Below, in pieces: positions 6,231 to 11,980 of a DNA stretch of 12,296 nucleotides. The notes under the pieces are model-generated. The model made no database searches. It had not been told where the DNA came from and saw only the letters and a program-made list of their open reading frames with translations. Location of the stretch: contig JAEZQV010000179.1 in NCBI GenBank assembly GCA_023441125.1, forward strand, positions 1 through 12,296. The letters are read 5' to 3'. How positions within the stretch are numbered: the first letter of the stretch is position 1; each line of letters starts with the position of its first letter. The stretch is from Bacillota bacterium (GTDB lineage: Bacteria; Bacillota_C; Negativicutes; Sporomusales; Sporomusaceae). A program made the translations under genes and the position numbers.

Positions 6231-7012
6231 AAGGCCGCCACCTCCGGCCGTACTTTACGATGAGGGCGAAGGTCCAGGTACCGGCCGATACTCGCAATGA
6301 ACGCTTTATCTCCGTCCAGCAGCCGGAGCGCAACCCAACGGGGATTCAGCCGGTGGTCGACGAGGCGCTGAATATTGGGCAGCAGCTCCTGGATGGCCGC
6401 TTCGATGGCCGGCGAATAGGTGATCTGACGCGGACTGTATTGGCGTGCGCCGGTGCTGACCTGATACAGTGTTTCCTTTAAGGTACTGAGGCCTTCCCCC
6501 TTGCGGGCGGCGGCGGCCACGACCGGCACGCCGAGCTCTTTTTCCAATGCGGAGAAATTAATCGCAATATGTTTCTTTCTCGCTTCGTCCATGAGGTTTA
6601 CGCAAACAATAACGTTGGGGGTAATCTCCATGACCTGCAGGGCGAGATTCAAATTCCGTTCCAGGCAGGTGGCATCCAGGACGACGATGGTGGCATCCGG
6701 TTGGCCAAAGCAGATGAAATCACGGGCGATCTGTTCTTCCACGGTGTGGGCCAGTATGGAGTAGGTTCCCGGCAAATCGACCAGGAGAAAGGGCTTTTTG
6801 CGATAGGTAAAGGTGCCCTGGGCATTATCCACGGTCTTGCCCGGCCAGTTGCCGGTGTGCTGCCTGAGACCTGTCAGGGCGTTAAACACCGTGCTTTTGC
6901 CGACATTGGGATTGCCGGCCAGGGCAATAACATACTGTCCAGGCTCAGGGGCCAGGCCGAAGTGCTCGCGCAGCACCCGGCCCTGTGTTTCTTGACGACT
7001 GATCATAATCAT
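6227..7012 (-). CDS. feoB: FeoB GTPase/GDI subunit (N-terminal part of a split FeoB)
   Basis: A 261-aa cytosolic G protein equivalent to NFeoB. The G motifs are all present: G1 GNPNVGKST (33-41), G2 region HTGNWPGKTV with T60, G3 DLPG (79-82) and G4 NLMD (139-142); AAARKGEG fills the G5 position. The helical GDI domain follows, with PAIEAAIQELL and NPRWVALRLLDGDKAF, and the protein ends shortly after (PEVAAL). It has no membrane helices. In standard FeoB this module is covalently joined to the permease; here a stop that overlaps the next start (ATGA) separates them. An in-frame GTG at 7024 exists, but GGAAGG (7021-7016) lies directly after it and serves the ATG at 7012. The gap to feoA is 21 nt, so feoA and both feoB parts form one operon. 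It presumably assembles non-covalently with the membrane part. Confidence 0.92.
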   Translation of the reverse strand: MIMISRQETQGRVLREHFGLAPEPGQYVIALAGNPNVGKSTVFNALTGLRQHTGNWPGKTVDNAQGTFTYRKKPFLLVDLPGTYSILAHTVEEQIARDFICFGQPDATIVVLDATCLERNLNLALQVMEITPNVIVCVNLMDEARKKHIAINFSALEKELGVPVVAAAARKGEGLSTLKETLYQVSTGARQYSPRQITYSPAIEAAIQELLPNIQRLVDHRLNPRWVALRLLDGDKAFIASIGRYLDLRPHRKVRPEVAAL

Positions 7013-7033
7013 ACATCCTTCCACTATTTAAAA

Positions 7034-7279
7034 TTATACGGGGTTAATTTTAATCAGACTGGCATCATCGCTGCGCAGGGCAATGGTGGTATTGCGCACT
7101 TTAAACGCGATGGGATCGCCCGCCGGACTTTTCCGGACGCACTGTACCTGAGTTCCCGGCAGAATACCCAGATCCAGAATCCGCCGCCGGAGCAGGCCGT
7201 CGAGTTCTACGGCCGATATTCTGCAGGTTGTGCCTACCGTGAGGTCGGCCAAAGTGGCTGTTTTTGCAGGGTTATACAT
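7034..7279 (-). CDS. feoA: FeoA, small SH3-like Feo accessory protein
   Basis: An 81-aa FeoA with the family hallmarks: TLADLTVGTTCRISAVE near the start, the conserved RRRILDLGILPGTQVQCV (31-48), then PIAFKVRNTTIALRSDDASLI, in which the DPIAFKVR...ALR pattern forms the SH3-like beta barrel. FeoA is a cytosolic protein needed for Fe(II) uptake, probably by acting on FeoB. It is the first gene of the leftward feo operon. A strong ribosome site AAGGAGG (7294-7288) lies 8 nt before the ATG. The operator array described at 7297-7414 precedes it, so iron-responsive control is likely. Confidence 0.95.
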   Translation of the reverse strand: MYNPAKTATLADLTVGTTCRISAVELDGLLRRRILDLGILPGTQVQCVRKSPAGDPIAFKVRNTTIALRSDDASLIKINPV

Positions 7280-7296
7280 GCTGTAATCCTCCTTAT

Positions 7297-7414
7297 ATTT
7301 GCCTAGGCTAAGTTTTTTCGCAAAAAAAGGTTAGCGGTAGCTAACACCGGTGGCTAAAGAAAAGTTAGCTGTCGCTAACACCTGATCCGGTAAAAACGGT
7401 TAGCGCAAGCTAAC
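7297..7414. promoter_or_regulatory. Array of four 16-bp palindromic operator-like boxes
   Basis: Three perfect 6-4-6 inverted repeats GTTAGCnnnnGCTAAC lie at 7330-7345 (centre GGTA), 7364-7379 (TGTC) and 7399-7414 (GCAA). A fourth, degraded box ATTTGCCTAGGCTAAG lies at 7297-7312. Centres are 33, 34 and 35 bp apart. The arms are invariant while the 4-bp centres vary, which is what protein-binding palindromes show. The array sits directly upstream of feoA and in the divergent region with the CotF-like genes. The half-site TTAGC resembles DtxR/IdeR/MntR-family boxes more than a classical Fur box; the actual regulator is unknown. I could not assign a -35/-10 pair for feo with confidence. Confidence 0.75.
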
Positions 7415-7576
7415 ACGCGAATTTTCAACCGTCTGCTATAGAATATGGGAAAACAGGCAAAGTGCTACTGGCAAAGTAAAAAAATTTAAGCTGCCGCCAG
7501 CTGGCCAAATTACCTTATTTTACCGGAATAATCAGGAATTTTTTAATCAATAATAATTACAATACATAGAAGGGAT

Positions 7577-7771
7577 GTGTTGGATTTGGCGCAGTTAAAT
7601 CAAATGGAGCTTCAGCATTTACGACATATGATTGGCGGCCACGAAACGGTGGCCAATAAACTGGAAGCGTACGCTCAGCAGTGCAGTGATGCCCAGCTTA
7701 AGCAAATGTTCCAAACAGACGCAGCGTCAGCCAGAAGCTCGAAGCAGAAACTTATGTCTTTTTTACAATAA
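7577..7771 (+). CDS. Small CotF-like helical protein
   Basis: A 64-aa (or 63-aa) protein that is almost entirely alpha-helical: LDLAQLNQMELQHLRHMIGG, then HETVANKLEAYAQQC, then DAQLKQMFQ and a Lys-rich end. It resembles the short partner proteins encoded beside CotF-type spore-coat proteins in Clostridia and Negativicutes. The pattern YA..-AQLK-MFQ also occurs in the next gene (YANVIAETGNAQLRTTFQ), so the two are probably related halves of a helical-hairpin family. Starts are GTG 7577 or TTG 7580; the ribosome site AGAAGGG (7568-7574) fits TTG 7580 better (5-nt spacing). The stop touches the next gene's ribosome site, which indicates an operon. Its role is probably in the spore coat; no enzyme motif is visible. 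Confidence 0.75.
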   Translation: MLDLAQLNQMELQHLRHMIGGHETVANKLEAYAQQCSDAQLKQMFQTDAASARSSKQKLMSFLQ

Positions 7772-7787
7772 GGAGGGAAGCTACATT

Positions 7788-8042
7788 ATGAATGATAAAG
7801 ATATGCTCAATGATTATTTAGCAATGATCAAAGGCAGTTTAGCGACTTATGCCAATGTAATCGCCGAAACAGGCAACGCTCAATTGCGGACAACCTTTCA
7901 GCAGATGAGAAACCAGGATGAACAGCGGCAGTATCAGCTCGCGCAAACGGCTATGCAAAAAGGGTATTACAAGCCGGCTGCCCCCGCTGCGCCGAACGAT
8001 ATTCAGCAGGTAAAATCGGAGTTATCGAATTCGTCAATGTAA
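7788..8042 (+). CDS. CotF-family spore coat protein (short form)
   Basis: An 84-aa protein matching the coat-F domain. It has an acidic start (MNDKDMLNDYLAMIKGSLAT), the helix YANVIAETGNAQLRTTFQQM, and the typical C-terminal region RQYQLAQTAMQKGYYKPAAP, in which the A..KGYY-P signature is characteristic. CotF proteins are found in or on spore coats, so the organism is expected to sporulate. It starts at ATG 7788 with AGGAGGG (7771-7777) 10 nt upstream, immediately after the preceding stop. A strong terminator follows the gene, making a two-gene unit that diverges from the feo operon. No sporulation-sigma promoter could be assigned with confidence. Confidence 0.85.
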   Translation: MNDKDMLNDYLAMIKGSLATYANVIAETGNAQLRTTFQQMRNQDEQRQYQLAQTAMQKGYYKPAAPAAPNDIQQVKSELSNSSM

Positions 8043-8065
8043 ATAAACATCATACCCGCTAAGGC

Positions 8066-8099
8066 AATTAACCCGCAACCGTCAAGGTGCGGGTTAATT
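8066..8099 (+). terminator. Intrinsic terminator after the CotF-like pair
   Basis: A perfect 12-bp stem (AATTAACCCGCA, 8066-8077, with its complement at 8088-8099) and a 10-nt loop, followed by ATTATTTGACCGTTT. It lies 23 nt after the CotF stop. It separates the coat genes from the Fur-controlled promoter downstream. Confidence 0.8.
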
Positions 8100-8162
8100 A
8101 TTTGACCGTTTGGCATTGCTGCTTAACGGCTGCAGGCAGAGAAATTTTACCAAAAAAATATG

Positions 8163-8191
8163 TTGACAATGAGAGTCGTTCTCATTAAAAT
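8163..8191 (+). promoter_or_regulatory. Strong sigma-A-type promoter of the ABC operon leader
   Basis: Consensus TTGACA (8163-8168), exactly 17 nt of spacer, then TAAAAT (8186-8191, one mismatch to TATAAT). Expected transcript start is near 8198. The spacer is almost entirely occupied by a Fur-box palindrome, so occupied operator and polymerase binding would exclude one another. Confidence 0.85.
8168..8186. promoter_or_regulatory. Fur box overlapping the promoter spacer
   Basis: AATGAGAGTCGTTCTCATT is a 9-1-9 palindrome in which 7 of 9 arm pairs are complementary. It contains TGAGAGT-C-GTTCTCA, close to the 7-1-7 Fur core TGATAATnATTATCA and to its known TGAGAAT variant. Its position between -35 and -10 predicts repression under iron-replete conditions. 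PerR or Zur boxes look similar, but the iron-transport context favours Fur. Confidence 0.8.
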
Positions 8192-8197
8192 AAATAT

Positions 8198-8300
8198 CAA
8201 AGCTAACTAAAAAAATACATAGCTAACTACTTTTCAGTAGTGAGAGTAAGAGAGCCAAGAGCTCCGTTGCGCAGTCAATACGCACGGAGTTTTGTTTTTT
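8198..8300 (+). ncRNA. Short Fur-controlled transcript: attenuated leader or small RNA
   Basis: From the predicted start near 8198 to the terminator T-tract the transcript would be about 103 nt and has no ORF with a ribosome site. It begins with two copies of AGCTAACTA exactly 20 nt apart (8201 and 8221). A small hairpin ACTACT-tttc-AGTAGT (8226-8241) and the terminator stem follow. It could be a leader that attenuates the ABC operon, or a free iron-sparing small RNA of the RyhB/FsrA kind. I recognise no known riboswitch class. The coordinates are inferred from promoter and terminator only. Confidence 0.45.
8262..8300 (+). terminator. Intrinsic terminator inside the ABC operon leader
   Basis: The stem CTCCGT-t-GCG (8262-8271, one bulged T) pairs with CGCACGGAG (8281-8289) around a 9-nt loop. 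A strong T-tract TTTTGTTTTTT (8290-8300) follows. It sits about 70 nt before the first gene of the ABC operon, and I see no clear second promoter between them. Downstream expression would therefore need read-through. Confidence 0.8.
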
Positions 8301-8369
8301 CAGCCCTAAGCCCTGTATTTACCAGGATATATGCAGCATAAACTCACGGAAGCAAAGGAGTGATCAAAT

Positions 8370-9428
8370 ATGATGGCTGGGTACGAAAAGGTAAGAGAAC
8401 TGCGGGGAGATTTGCCGGCGATACGCTGCACCTGCTGCAACCGGCTGCTGTACCGGGGTGTTGCCCAAACCATTGAGATTAAATGCCCGAAATGCGGTAT
8501 GGTGCAGCTGGTCAAGGACGGGGAGCGCAGGTGGCCCGCTCCGGCGGGAGTCCGGACCGGCGGCGTTCCCCGGGTAATTACCGACAGCGCCGGCCGGCTG
8601 GTGGCGATACCGGGGCATCCGCAGCGCGTCATCGCCCTCAACGCCTCGAATTTAGGCCTGTACTACGCCAGCGGCGGCAATGTTGTCGGCCGGGTGGCGA
8701 CCAATATGCTGCCGCCGGATATAGCGGAAAAGGTCAGGAGCATTCCGACCGTCGGCATGCCGCCCCGGCCGGATGTGGCCAAGATTCTGGCGATGAAGCC
8801 GGACTTGGTGCTGGGGATGCATGCCCCCATGCACCATACGCTGGCCGCCATCCTGGAGAAAACCGGGATTCCGGTTTTGCTGCAGGCGTTGGAGCACTAT
8901 ACCGATGTCCTGAACACGCTGCGGCTGTACGGCGAATTGAGCGGCAAACCGGAACAGGCCGCCGGCAAGATTGATGAGATCGAGAACCGGCGCCGGGAGC
9001 TGGTGCGGCTGCATAGCGGGAAGCCGTCGCCGAAAGTGCTGATTTTATGGGGCATTGACGATGGCCTGTATACGGCTTTTTCCCGCAGTTTTGTCGGCGA
9101 TCTGGTAAAACGTCTGGGCGGCGTCAATGTGGCCGATATGGCGATCGCCATTGATGAAGATTTGAGCTACGTGCCATTCCGGCTGGAGGTATTTGCGCCT
9201 TTTCAACCGGATGTAATCCTTCTGGTTAATCACGGCGCCGGCCCCCTGGCCGCCACCCGCTTCTATCAGGAACTGGCGGAGCAGCCGGCCTGGCGGCGGA
9301 TGAACGCTGTGCGGCAGCAGGCCGTCTATCAGCTGCCGTACCATTTGTTTGCGGTCAATCCCGGGCCGCAGCTGGGAGCGGCGCTAGGCGTGCTGGCGGA
9401 TTTTCTTTATAAAGGGCGTGGCGTATGA
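8370..9428 (+). CDS. Com-like zinc finger fused to a TroA/BtuF-type ligand-binding protein, no signal peptide
   Basis: A 352-aa protein of two parts. Residues 18-50 form a Com-like zinc finger (IRCTCCNRLLYRG, IEIKCPKCGMVQLV) with C20/C23 and C39/C42 as likely ligands; it resembles the Mu Com protein, which binds mRNA to activate translation of mom. Residues from about 66 to the end form a complete periplasmic-binding-protein fold of the iron-siderophore/heme/B12 type (PF01497): RVIALNASNLGLYYASGGNVVGR, DVAKILAMKPDLVLG, GDLVKRLGGVNVAD, and a typical C-terminal PYHLFAVNPGPQLGAALGVL. There is no signal peptide, lipobox or hydrophobic N-terminus, and an in-frame TGA at 8361-8363 excludes a longer start. 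ATG 8370 has AAAGGAG 9 nt upstream. The protein is therefore predicted to be cytosolic, unlike ordinary transport binding proteins. It is first in the operon and overlaps the permease gene by 4 nt (ATGA). The ligand is unknown. Confidence 0.88.
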   Translation: MMAGYEKVRELRGDLPAIRCTCCNRLLYRGVAQTIEIKCPKCGMVQLVKDGERRWPAPAGVRTGGVPRVITDSAGRLVAIPGHPQRVIALNASNLGLYYASGGNVVGRVATNMLPPDIAEKVRSIPTVGMPPRPDVAKILAMKPDLVLGMHAPMHHTLAAILEKTGIPVLLQALEHYTDVLNTLRLYGELSGKPEQAAGKIDEIENRRRELVRLHSGKPSPKVLILWGIDDGLYTAFSRSFVGDLVKRLGGVNVADMAIAIDEDLSYVPFRLEVFAPFQPDVILLVNHGAGPLAATRFYQELAEQPAWRRMNAVRQQAVYQLPYHLFAVNPGPQLGAALGVLADFLYKGRGV

Positions 9429-10438
9429 ATACGGTAAAATATGTAGGACAGGACCCGCGCGCGGTTCTGCGCAACGGGATCGGCCTGGCGGCCGTGGTGC
9501 TGTTGCTGCTGGCACTTGCCGCCGGCATAATGATCGGCGCGGTTTCGGTCGGCCTGCCGGCGATCAGAGAGGCGCTGCTGGGCGACACCAGCGGGGACGC
9601 GTATCAGATTATTTACAATATCCGGCTGCCGCGGGTCTTTATCGGCGCCCTGGTAGGCATGAACCTGGCCCTGGCGGGCTGCGTCCTGCAAGGGGTGCTG
9701 CGCAACCCGCTGGCCGACCCCGGCATTATCGGCGTGTCGGCCGGCGGCGGTCTGGCCGCGATGCTGGTGATGATTCTCTGGCCGGAGCTGACGGCGCTGG
9801 TGCCCCTGGCCGCCTTTATTGGCGCGCTGGCCGCCCTGGGCATGGTGGTGGCGCTGGCCTGGAACAAGGGCGTGCAGCCCTTGCCCATGGTACTGGCCGG
9901 CGTGGCCGTGGCCGCTCTCTTAGGCGGCGGTATGAGCATCTTGATGATTTTTTATTCGGACCGGATTCCGGGAACGGTTAACTGGATGGCCGGCAGCCTG
10001 CAGGGCAAAAGCTGGGACCATCTCCGGCTGATTCTGCCGTACAGCCTGTTGGGCGTACTGGGTGTCATTTTTTTCGCCCGCTACTTAAATTTGCTGCAGT
10101 TGGGCGATGAAGTGGCCAAGAGCCTGGGGGCGCGGGTGCAGGCCGTGCGTTTGGGCCTCATTGTCCTGGCGGCGCTGCTGGCGGCTTCGGCCGTGAGCGT
10201 AGCCGGACTGCTGGGGTTTGTGGGGTTAATTGTGCCGCACATTACCCGGATGCTGCTCGGTTCCGATTTCGAGTATCTGATGCCCTGCTCGGCCCTGTTC
10301 GGGGCGGTGACGGTGGTTGCGGCCGACCTGGCGGCGCGGGCGGTTTTCCGGCCGGTGGAGATTCCGGTGGGTATTTTCATGGCGTTTTTAGGGGCGCCGT
10401 TCTTTATCTATTTGCTGCGGAAAGGAATGAAGCGATGA
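9425..10438 (+). CDS. FecCD-family ABC importer permease
   Basis: A 337-aa inner-membrane permease of the FecCD/BtuC family, importing Fe-siderophore, heme or corrinoid complexes. About nine to ten hydrophobic segments are visible. The family motifs are clear: IRLPRVFIGALVGMNLALAG (residues about 63-82), VLQGVLRNPLADPGIIGVSAGG, LNLLQLGDEVAKSLGA (the cytosolic coupling loop that contacts the ATPase), GLLGFVGLIVPHITRMLLG, and the C-terminal PVEIPVGIFMAFLGAPFFIYLL. The first ATG overlaps the stop of the binding-protein fusion (ATGA), and its own stop overlaps the ATPase start in the same way. Translation of the three importer genes is thus coupled. Length is normal for the family. The permease dimer would normally dock an exported binding protein; none is encoded in this window. 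Confidence 0.95.
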   Translation: MNTVKYVGQDPRAVLRNGIGLAAVVLLLLALAAGIMIGAVSVGLPAIREALLGDTSGDAYQIIYNIRLPRVFIGALVGMNLALAGCVLQGVLRNPLADPGIIGVSAGGGLAAMLVMILWPELTALVPLAAFIGALAALGMVVALAWNKGVQPLPMVLAGVAVAALLGGGMSILMIFYSDRIPGTVNWMAGSLQGKSWDHLRLILPYSLLGVLGVIFFARYLNLLQLGDEVAKSLGARVQAVRLGLIVLAALLAASAVSVAGLLGFVGLIVPHITRMLLGSDFEYLMPCSALFGAVTVVAADLAARAVFRPVEIPVGIFMAFLGAPFFIYLLRKGMKR

Positions 10439-11241
10439 ACTGCACGATTGAGGCCAGAAAGCTGGCACTGGGGTATAGCGGCAAAACAATTTCCGCCTGC
10501 CTGGACATCGCCATCGGCGAGCCGGAAATTGTGGCCATCATCGGGCCGAACGGCTCGGGTAAATCCACATTTTTAAAAGCACTCAGCCGGCTGCTGCCAC
10601 CGGCGGCGGGCAGTGTATTGCTAAACGGCGCCGATATTCACCGGCTGCCGCCGAAAAAGGTGGCGAGGCTGCTGGCGGTACTGCCCCAGTCGGTGCAGGC
10701 GCCGGGAGACTTGCTGGTTCAGGACCTGGTGGCCAACGGGCGGGCTCCCTATATCAGCCTGTTCGGTCAGCCGTCGGCGGCCGACCAGGAAGCGGTCCGG
10801 GCGGCAGCGGCGGCTACCGGCATTGCCGACCTGCTGTTTCGCCGGCTGGACACCCTGTCGGGCGGTGAGCGGCAGCGGGCGTGGCTGGCGATGGCGCTGG
10901 CCCAGCAGCCCCGCATCCTGATGCTCGACGAGCCCACCACCTACCTGGATGTTCATCACCAGCTGGAATTTATGAAGCTGGTGAGAAGGCTGCACCAGGA
11001 GCGGCAGCTAACGGTGGTGATGGTACTGCATGACTTAAATCATGCCGCCCGCTTCAGTCACCGCATTATCGCCATGAAAAACGGCGAGATTTTTGCCGAC
11101 GGGCCGGCCGGGGCTGTGCTGACGGCGGCCAACCTCCGCACGTTGTACGGGGTGGAGGCCACGGTTGTCATGATCGAGCAGGGCGGAACCGAACATCTTG
11201 TCTGCCTGCCGCACGACACTTGCAGCAGCCATGGAGCGTAG
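10435..11241 (+). CDS. FecE/BtuD-type ABC importer ATPase
   Basis: A 268-aa ATPase that powers the FecCD permease. All catalytic motifs are present: Walker A GPNGSGKS (37-44), Q-loop Q85 in VLPQ, the GRAPY segment (102-106) typical of the FecE family, signature LSGGERQR (141-148), Walker B ILMLDEP with D165/E166, D-loop YLD (170-172) and H-loop H199. The C-terminus carries an extra Cys/His-bearing tail, CLPHDTCSSHGA, of unknown meaning. The start overlaps the permease stop (ATGA). The last 11 nt overlap the next ATPase gene, which indicates continued translational coupling into the exporter pair. Confidence 0.95.
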   Translation: MNCTIEARKLALGYSGKTISACLDIAIGEPEIVAIIGPNGSGKSTFLKALSRLLPPAAGSVLLNGADIHRLPPKKVARLLAVLPQSVQAPGDLLVQDLVANGRAPYISLFGQPSAADQEAVRAAAAATGIADLLFRRLDTLSGGERQRAWLAMALAQQPRILMLDEPTTYLDVHHQLEFMKLVRRLHQERQLTVVMVLHDLNHAARFSHRIIAMKNGEIFADGPAGAVLTAANLRTLYGVEATVVMIEQGGTEHLVCLPHDTCSSHGA

Positions 11242-11980
11242 CGGGGTGCTTAGCCTGGAGAAAATCGCCAAAGCCTATCAGGGCAAACCGGTTTTGGACG
11301 GAGTGTCGGTAACGGTGCAGGCCGGTGAGGTTTTTGGGCTGGTAGGACCGAATGGCGCCGGCAAGACAACGTTAATGAAGATTATTGCCGGTCTGAGCCG
11401 GCCCGAGCGCGGCCGGGTTATCCTCTTCGGCCGGGACAGCCTTGACGGGAGAGCGGCCGAAAAACACCGGATCGGCTGGGTGCCGCAGGAGAATAATCTG
11501 GAGCGGGAACTCTCGGTCCAGGAAGCTTTGCTCCTATATGCCTGGCTGTTTGGCGTTCCCTCCGCCCGGCGGCGGGTAAAACAGATCATGGCGGAATTTA
11601 ACCTGGAGGAAATCGGCGGGAAGAATATCGGCAGGCTCTCGGGCGGGATGGCGCGGCGCGTGCTGATTGCGCGGGCGATGCTGCCTGCGCCGCAAATGCT
11701 GCTCCTGGATGAACCGTCGGTGGGACTCGATCCGGATGTGCGGCAGGACATCTGGCAGGTGATCCGGCTATTGGCGGACCAAGGCAAAACCATATTCCTG
11801 ACCACGCATTACATGGATGAAGCGGAACAGCTCTGCGACCGGCTGGCACTCCTCAAGGCCGGCCGGATTATGGTGACAGGTACCCCGGCGGGAATTAAAA
11901 GCATGGCGGCCGGAGAAGACGAGCGGCCGGTTAGCCTGGAAGAAGCCTTTTTACGTTTAATCCGGAGAGGGGCAGAATGA
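11231..11980 (+). CDS. ABC-2-type exporter ATPase
   Basis: A 249-aa ATPase of the ABC-2 (DRA/CcmA-like) export family. Motifs are Walker A GPNGAGKT (39-46), Q86 in WVPQEN, signature LSGGMARR (136-143), Walker B MLLLDEP with D160/E161, the GLDP D-loop and H193 in TTHYMDEAEQLCDR. The MDEAEQ stretch and the GTPAGIK C-terminal region are typical of exporters for drugs, polysaccharides or small compounds, not of the importer ATPase upstream. A start at 11198 would also be in frame, but it lies deep inside the previous gene. ATG 11231 directly precedes conserved sequence (LSLEKIAKAYQGK). The stop codon directly abuts the ATG of the permease gene. Confidence 0.93.
   Translation: MERSGVLSLEKIAKAYQGKPVLDGVSVTVQAGEVFGLVGPNGAGKTTLMKIIAGLSRPERGRVILFGRDSLDGRAAEKHRIGWVPQENNLERELSVQEALLLYAWLFGVPSARRRVKQIMAEFNLEEIGGKNIGRLSGGMARRVLIARAMLPAPQMLLLDEPSVGLDPDVRQDIWQVIRLLADQGKTIFLTTHYMDEAEQLCDRLALLKAGRIMVTGTPAGIKSMAAGEDERPVSLEEAFLRLIRRGAE

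Noticed and set aside
6227..6260. The feoB split as a sequencing frameshift or pseudogene
   Set aside because: The second frame is closed by TAA at 6257-6255 just upstream of its ATG. An SD sequence and ATGA overlap fit a real start, and no motif is lost at the junction.
6569..7306. Plus-strand frame of 245 codons across feoB-N and feoA
   Set aside because: It lies opposite two genes with unmistakable FeoB G motifs and FeoA signature, shows no domain and has no ribosome site.
7330..7414. CRISPR-like or simple tandem repeat array upstream of feoA
   Set aside because: Units are 16-bp palindromes with variable centres, unrelated intervening DNA and only three to four copies in a promoter region; operator sites explain them better.
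7540..7566. Second Fur box near the CotF-like pair (AATCAATAATAATTAC)
   Set aside because: The sequence is AT-rich but does not line up with the 7-1-7 core; too many mismatches in both arms.
8198..8300. Known riboswitch (cobalamin, preQ1, fluoride, NiCo) in the ABC leader
   Set aside because: The leader before the terminator is only about 60 nt, and I recognise none of the conserved cores of these classes. A covariance-model search would settle it.
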